A DNA stretch of 16,105 nt from Planctomycetaceae bacterium. Lineage in GTDB: Bacteria; Planctomycetota; Planctomycetia; Pirellulales; Thermoguttaceae. Location: positions 1-16,105 of the forward strand of contig JAISNF010000454.1 of the NCBI GenBank assembly GCA_031276415.1. The letters run 5' to 3'. Below the pieces are notes generated by a model. It was not told the origin of the DNA. It searched no databases and saw nothing but the letters and a program-made list of their open reading frames with translations. Below are positions 13,218 through 16,105 of the stretch, piece after piece (the first letter of the stretch is position 1; each line of letters begins with the position of its first letter). The position numbers and the translations under genes are program-made.

Positions 13218-16105
13218 ATGGATGTCGTGGCGAAAATTATTGTTCTGATAACAGGAACGTTGTTTATTTTTGCCGGTTGTTCTTTAACCGTGCCGGCGAA
13301 ACGTTTGCATTCGCAGGAATATTTGCAAGAACGCCAGTTGCCGGAAAACTTATCGGAAAACTTGCCGAAAAATTCACCGGAACATCCACAAAAAACAACA
13401 CCTCTTTCTCCCAAAATCGAAACGTCAGACAAAACCGAAACGTTTTATAAAAACGAATTATCGCCCGATCCTTTTTTGACCGCCGTTTCCAACAAAGTGC
13501 CGTCTGATCCGTTCTTGGGATATTTTTCACAATTTGTTCCTGTTTCCGAAACAAATTCAGTTACAGAATCAACACGTTTAGTTACCGAAACAGAATCACC
13601 GGTCAAAACAGAACAAATTACCGAACAAAATATCGAACAAACTGCCGGACAAAACGCCGCACAAATTACCGGACAAATTGTTAAATCAGAACTAATCACG
13701 GAAATTACCGAAACAGAAAAGGCAATTTCCGAATCGGTAATTTCTGAATCTGAAATGGAATTTGTTACGAATGAGGAACAAGAACGGATTCTTGCGAAAG
13801 ATATTTGGACGAAAAATATTGTGTTGGATTACTGGAAAGAAAACGGGATGAAAAATCCGTTTCCAAATCAAAATGAATCGGATCGAAAACGTAGAGATGA
13901 AATCAATCGGCTCAATATGTCCAATAAAGAAATTCAGAAACAAAAAAGTTTTAATTACGAATATTCTTCCGGTTTGCCGTCAACATGGCGTTGGTTTCAT
14001 CGGGAAATAGAAGACCTCCTCCGTATTCCGTCAGAACTGCGAGGAAATCCCGAAATATTTTTGCACGATAAAAAATATCAGGGAACATCGTATCGTGTTT
14101 TGCGGGCTAACGCCGCCATTTTATTGGGACGTGACGGTAATTCTTCGGCAGAAAAAGAACTGATCGAAATCGTCAAAAATAAATCACTGAAAAATGAATT
14201 ACGTTGCGCCGCCGCTGAAACATTGGGGACATTGCAAACGGTGTCGCCGGATATTTTGATTTCCCTGCTGGAACAATTCAAAGAACGTGAAATCGAAACA
14301 AAAAATAAACAAACCGGTCTTTCCGTCAAAAATATCGAACCCGGAATTCCTGTTCTGTGGTTGGAATTGCTCACGGCATTGGCGGAACAGTTGGAACCTT
14401 GGGAACATCCGTGTTTTCTGGAACCGCTTTCCGCACGAAATTTTGAAATACGCTGCCAAACCGCTAAACTTTGGCGTCAACATTCTCCTCCGAAAAAACA
14501 GAACGGAAATTCAGTCGGCGGTTGGCAATTTCGGTTACCGGAAACTTATCTCGAATATGTCCGGCGTGAAACGAATCCAACAATCCGTACAGAAATGATC
14601 CGAACATTGGGATTTTGGAAAGACCCTGAAATCTGGACTTTTGTTCAAAACGATTTGAACGGTGAAATGATGGTGCGTCATGCCGCAATGACGGCATTGG
14701 CGGATGCGGGTTGTCGGGAAGCGGTTCCGATGTTGAAACAAAAACTTCGTGATTCGGTTGCGTCCAATCGGGCGAAGGCGGTAGAATCGCTTCGAAAATT
14801 GGGTTGTTTTGAGGACGTGTTTTCAATGGTGAACGATCAGGATTCCAATGTCCGGATTGAAGTGGTGAAGGCGTTTGCTGACCGGTGTTCTCCTCAAACG
14901 GTTGCGATGGCAAAACAAATGATTAACGATTATTACGAAAAAATCCGGCTGGCAACATTGAACGCAATAAGCGATTGGCAACTCGGAGAAAGCGGGCTTC
15001 TTTTGTTGGAAGCCGCAAAAAGTCAACACGCCGCAACTCGTCAATTGGCTCTTGAAATTCTTGCGAAACATGGAATTGCGGTTAAAGAGTTGAATCCGTT
15101 GGAGTTGCCGAAAAATCAGACGGAACAATATGAACAATTGGTTCGTTGTTTTCACGAAGTGCTTGATTCGGCAGAACACCAAGTTCAGGAACGGCAAGGC
15201 GATACGTTTTTTCCGTCAGATTTTTCGTCAAATATTTCGCCGAATTTTTCGTCAAAGTCAGATTTTCCGAACGATTTGATTCTTAACGAAGTCCGATATT
15301 GTCTTAACGATTGGCAACGTGCCGACTGTTTACCGGAGGAGCGGAAAGAAATTCGTAACAGGCTTATCAGTTTGGAGGATCAGTTATTGCCGGCGTTGAA
15401 TTATTTGTACGAATTTGAACGGAGAAAAATTCCTGATTCTTTGGATTCTGTTTTATCTGAAACCAATCCGGTTTTTGAATGGATTGTTCAACTTAAATCT
15501 AATGATGTCAATGAGAAACGTAAAGCCGCTTCGGAAATTGTTCGTTGGTCAGCCGTCCGAAGTGTGGACAAACTGACTCTTCGGCGAATTGAGGAGCAAG
15601 CCAATTATCAAACGGATTCTTTGGTGATTGCTTCGTTGCTTGAGGTTATCCGAAAAAACGATTCCGAATTATCGAAACAATTAGCGGCAACATTGCTTCA
15701 ATCGGAATCGTTGAAACTTCGGTGTTTATCTTGTGAGATTTTTCGGGAATTTGGTGATGGTCATGATTTACCGAGACTGATTGAATTATTGTACGATCCG
15801 AACCGGAAAGTGTTCCAAAATTCTCTTGATGCGATTCTTGCGATTTTTGAGAGGGCGGAAGCCGATGATTATGAAAAGGAGCGGACGGAAATCACGGAAA
15901 AACTTGAAACAAAATTACTGCAAGACGACGTGTATCTTCAACTTGAAGTGGCGGCGGGTTTGCATCGGTTGGGCAATTCTATTGGCGAGGAGACATTCCG
16001 GCGTTTGGCGATTTCTTCTGATTCACGAATTAGGGGAGATGTTGCGCAAAAGGTTGCGGAACTTGGCGATCCTGTTTTTGTTCCGTTATTGATTTATTTT
16101 CTGGA
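13218..16105 (+). CDS. HEAT-repeat lipoprotein, 3' end outside window
   Basis: An open frame of 962 codons that continues past the right edge. The N-terminus MDVVAKIIVLITGTLFIFAG-C is a lipoprotein signal with the lipidated Cys at residue 21 (Phe at the -3 position is less usual). Residues of about 35-185 are low-complexity, rich in Thr, Glu, Ser, Gln and Pro, with TE/SE/GQ-rich runs, likely a flexible tether. From about residue 260 the sequence turns to alpha-helical repeats of HEAT/PBS-lyase style: ELRCAAAETLGTL, MMVRHAAMTALADAGCREAV, VRIEVVKAFADR, IRLATLNAISDW and, near the edge, YLQLEVAAGLHRLGN. Such repeats are protein-binding scaffolds; no enzyme motif is seen. ATG 13218 has no clear Shine-Dalgarno; the frame is open only back to 13197. 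Partner and role are unknown. Confidence 0.85.
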   Translation, partial: MDVVAKIIVLITGTLFIFAGCSLTVPAKRLHSQEYLQERQLPENLSENLPKNSPEHPQKTTPLSPKIETSDKTETFYKNELSPDPFLTAVSNKVPSDPFLGYFSQFVPVSETNSVTESTRLVTETESPVKTEQITEQNIEQTAGQNAAQITGQIVKSELITEITETEKAISESVISESEMEFVTNEEQERILAKDIWTKNIVLDYWKENGMKNPFPNQNESDRKRRDEINRLNMSNKEIQKQKSFNYEYSSGLPSTWRWFHREIEDLLRIPSELRGNPEIFLHDKKYQGTSYRVLRANAAILLGRDGNSSAEKELIEIVKNKSLKNELRCAAAETLGTLQTVSPDILISLLEQFKEREIETKNKQTGLSVKNIEPGIPVLWLELLTALAEQLEPWEHPCFLEPLSARNFEIRCQTAKLWRQHSPPKKQNGNSVGGWQFRLPETYLEYVRRETNPTIRTEMIRTLGFWKDPEIWTFVQNDLNGEMMVRHAAMTALADAGCREAVPMLKQKLRDSVASNRAKAVESLRKLGCFEDVFSMVNDQDSNVRIEVVKAFADRCSPQTVAMAKQMINDYYEKIRLATLNAISDWQLGESGLLLLEAAKSQHAATRQLALEILAKHGIAVKELNPLELPKNQTEQYEQLVRCFHEVLDSAEHQVQERQGDTFFPSDFSSNISPNFSSKSDFPNDLILNEVRYCLNDWQRADCLPEERKEIRNRLISLEDQLLPALNYLYEFERRKIPDSLDSVLSETNPVFEWIVQLKSNDVNEKRKAASEIVRWSAVRSVDKLTLRRIEEQANYQTDSLVIASLLEVIRKNDSELSKQLAATLLQSESLKLRCLSCEIFREFGDGHDLPRLIELLYDPNRKVFQNSLDAILAIFERAEADDYEKERTEITEKLETKLLQDDVYLQLEVAAGLHRLGNSIGEETFRRLAISSDSRIRGDVAQKVAELGDPVFVPLLIYFL

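Noticed and set aside
13178..15197. Minus-strand frames of 67-149 codons opposite the HEAT lipoprotein
   Set aside because: They are antisense to a 962-codon open frame with a lipoprotein signal and repeat structure, and show no recognisable domain.
1..16105. tRNA, rRNA, integrase or transposase genes
   Set aside because: None was seen on reading both strands; without a tool, a divergent tRNA could be missed, but no typical T-arm GGTTCGAATCC segment was found.

Overview
The window looks like part of the chromosome of a planctomycete-type bacterium of unusually low GC (roughly 40 %, my estimate by eye). The best markers are a DUF1559 prepilin-like protein with the GFTLVELLVVIAIIGVL head and the H-x9-DG tail, which is strongly expanded in Planctomycetes, an FHA-less soluble Ser/Thr kinase, a secreted sialidase and several lipoproteins. 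Start sites are uneven: three genes have strong Shine-Dalgarno sequences (at about 7000, 8637 and 9245) and the others have weak or none. The species cannot be named from this sequence.

Layout. 1-817 (minus): 5' part of a diacylglycerol/lipid kinase gene that runs off the left edge. 818-1716: no clear gene. It holds a 21-bp tandem repeat inside an inverted repeat, a bidirectional terminator-like hairpin, and a dense cluster of hairpins that may be a structured RNA. 1717-2061 (minus): an orphan minimal nucleotidyltransferase (MNT type), bracketed by two copies of one palindromic repeat. 2450-4750 (plus): a fusion of a D-2-hydroxyacid dehydrogenase with a Ser/Thr protein kinase. It converges, across a shared hairpin terminator, on a duplicated SurA/PrsA-like foldase gene at 4830-6647 (minus). 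7012-8970 (plus): three small genes, namely a protein with an ATPase-like layout but no Walker A motif, an LpoB-like lipoprotein and a small single-pass membrane protein. 9257-10556: the DUF1559 prepilin-like gene, whose reading frame is broken by one base at a 13-G tract. 10879-12732: a secreted sialidase-family protein. 13218 to the right edge: a large lipoprotein with HEAT-like repeats, truncated by the window.

The genes do not form one obvious pathway. Most products are predicted to work in the envelope: foldase, LpoB-like lipoprotein, membrane protein, pseudopilin, sialidase and HEAT lipoprotein. The intergenic DNA carries the most unusual signal. At least three families of dispersed inverted repeats share one design, in which the arms are short-period tandem repeats (7 bp, or about 9 bp) facing their own reverse complement. 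Copies sit after or between genes, one family is nested in another, and two pairs of copies flank single small genes. The other observations most worth checking are the dehydrogenase-kinase fusion, the poly-G frameshift and the hairpin cluster at 1200-1470.
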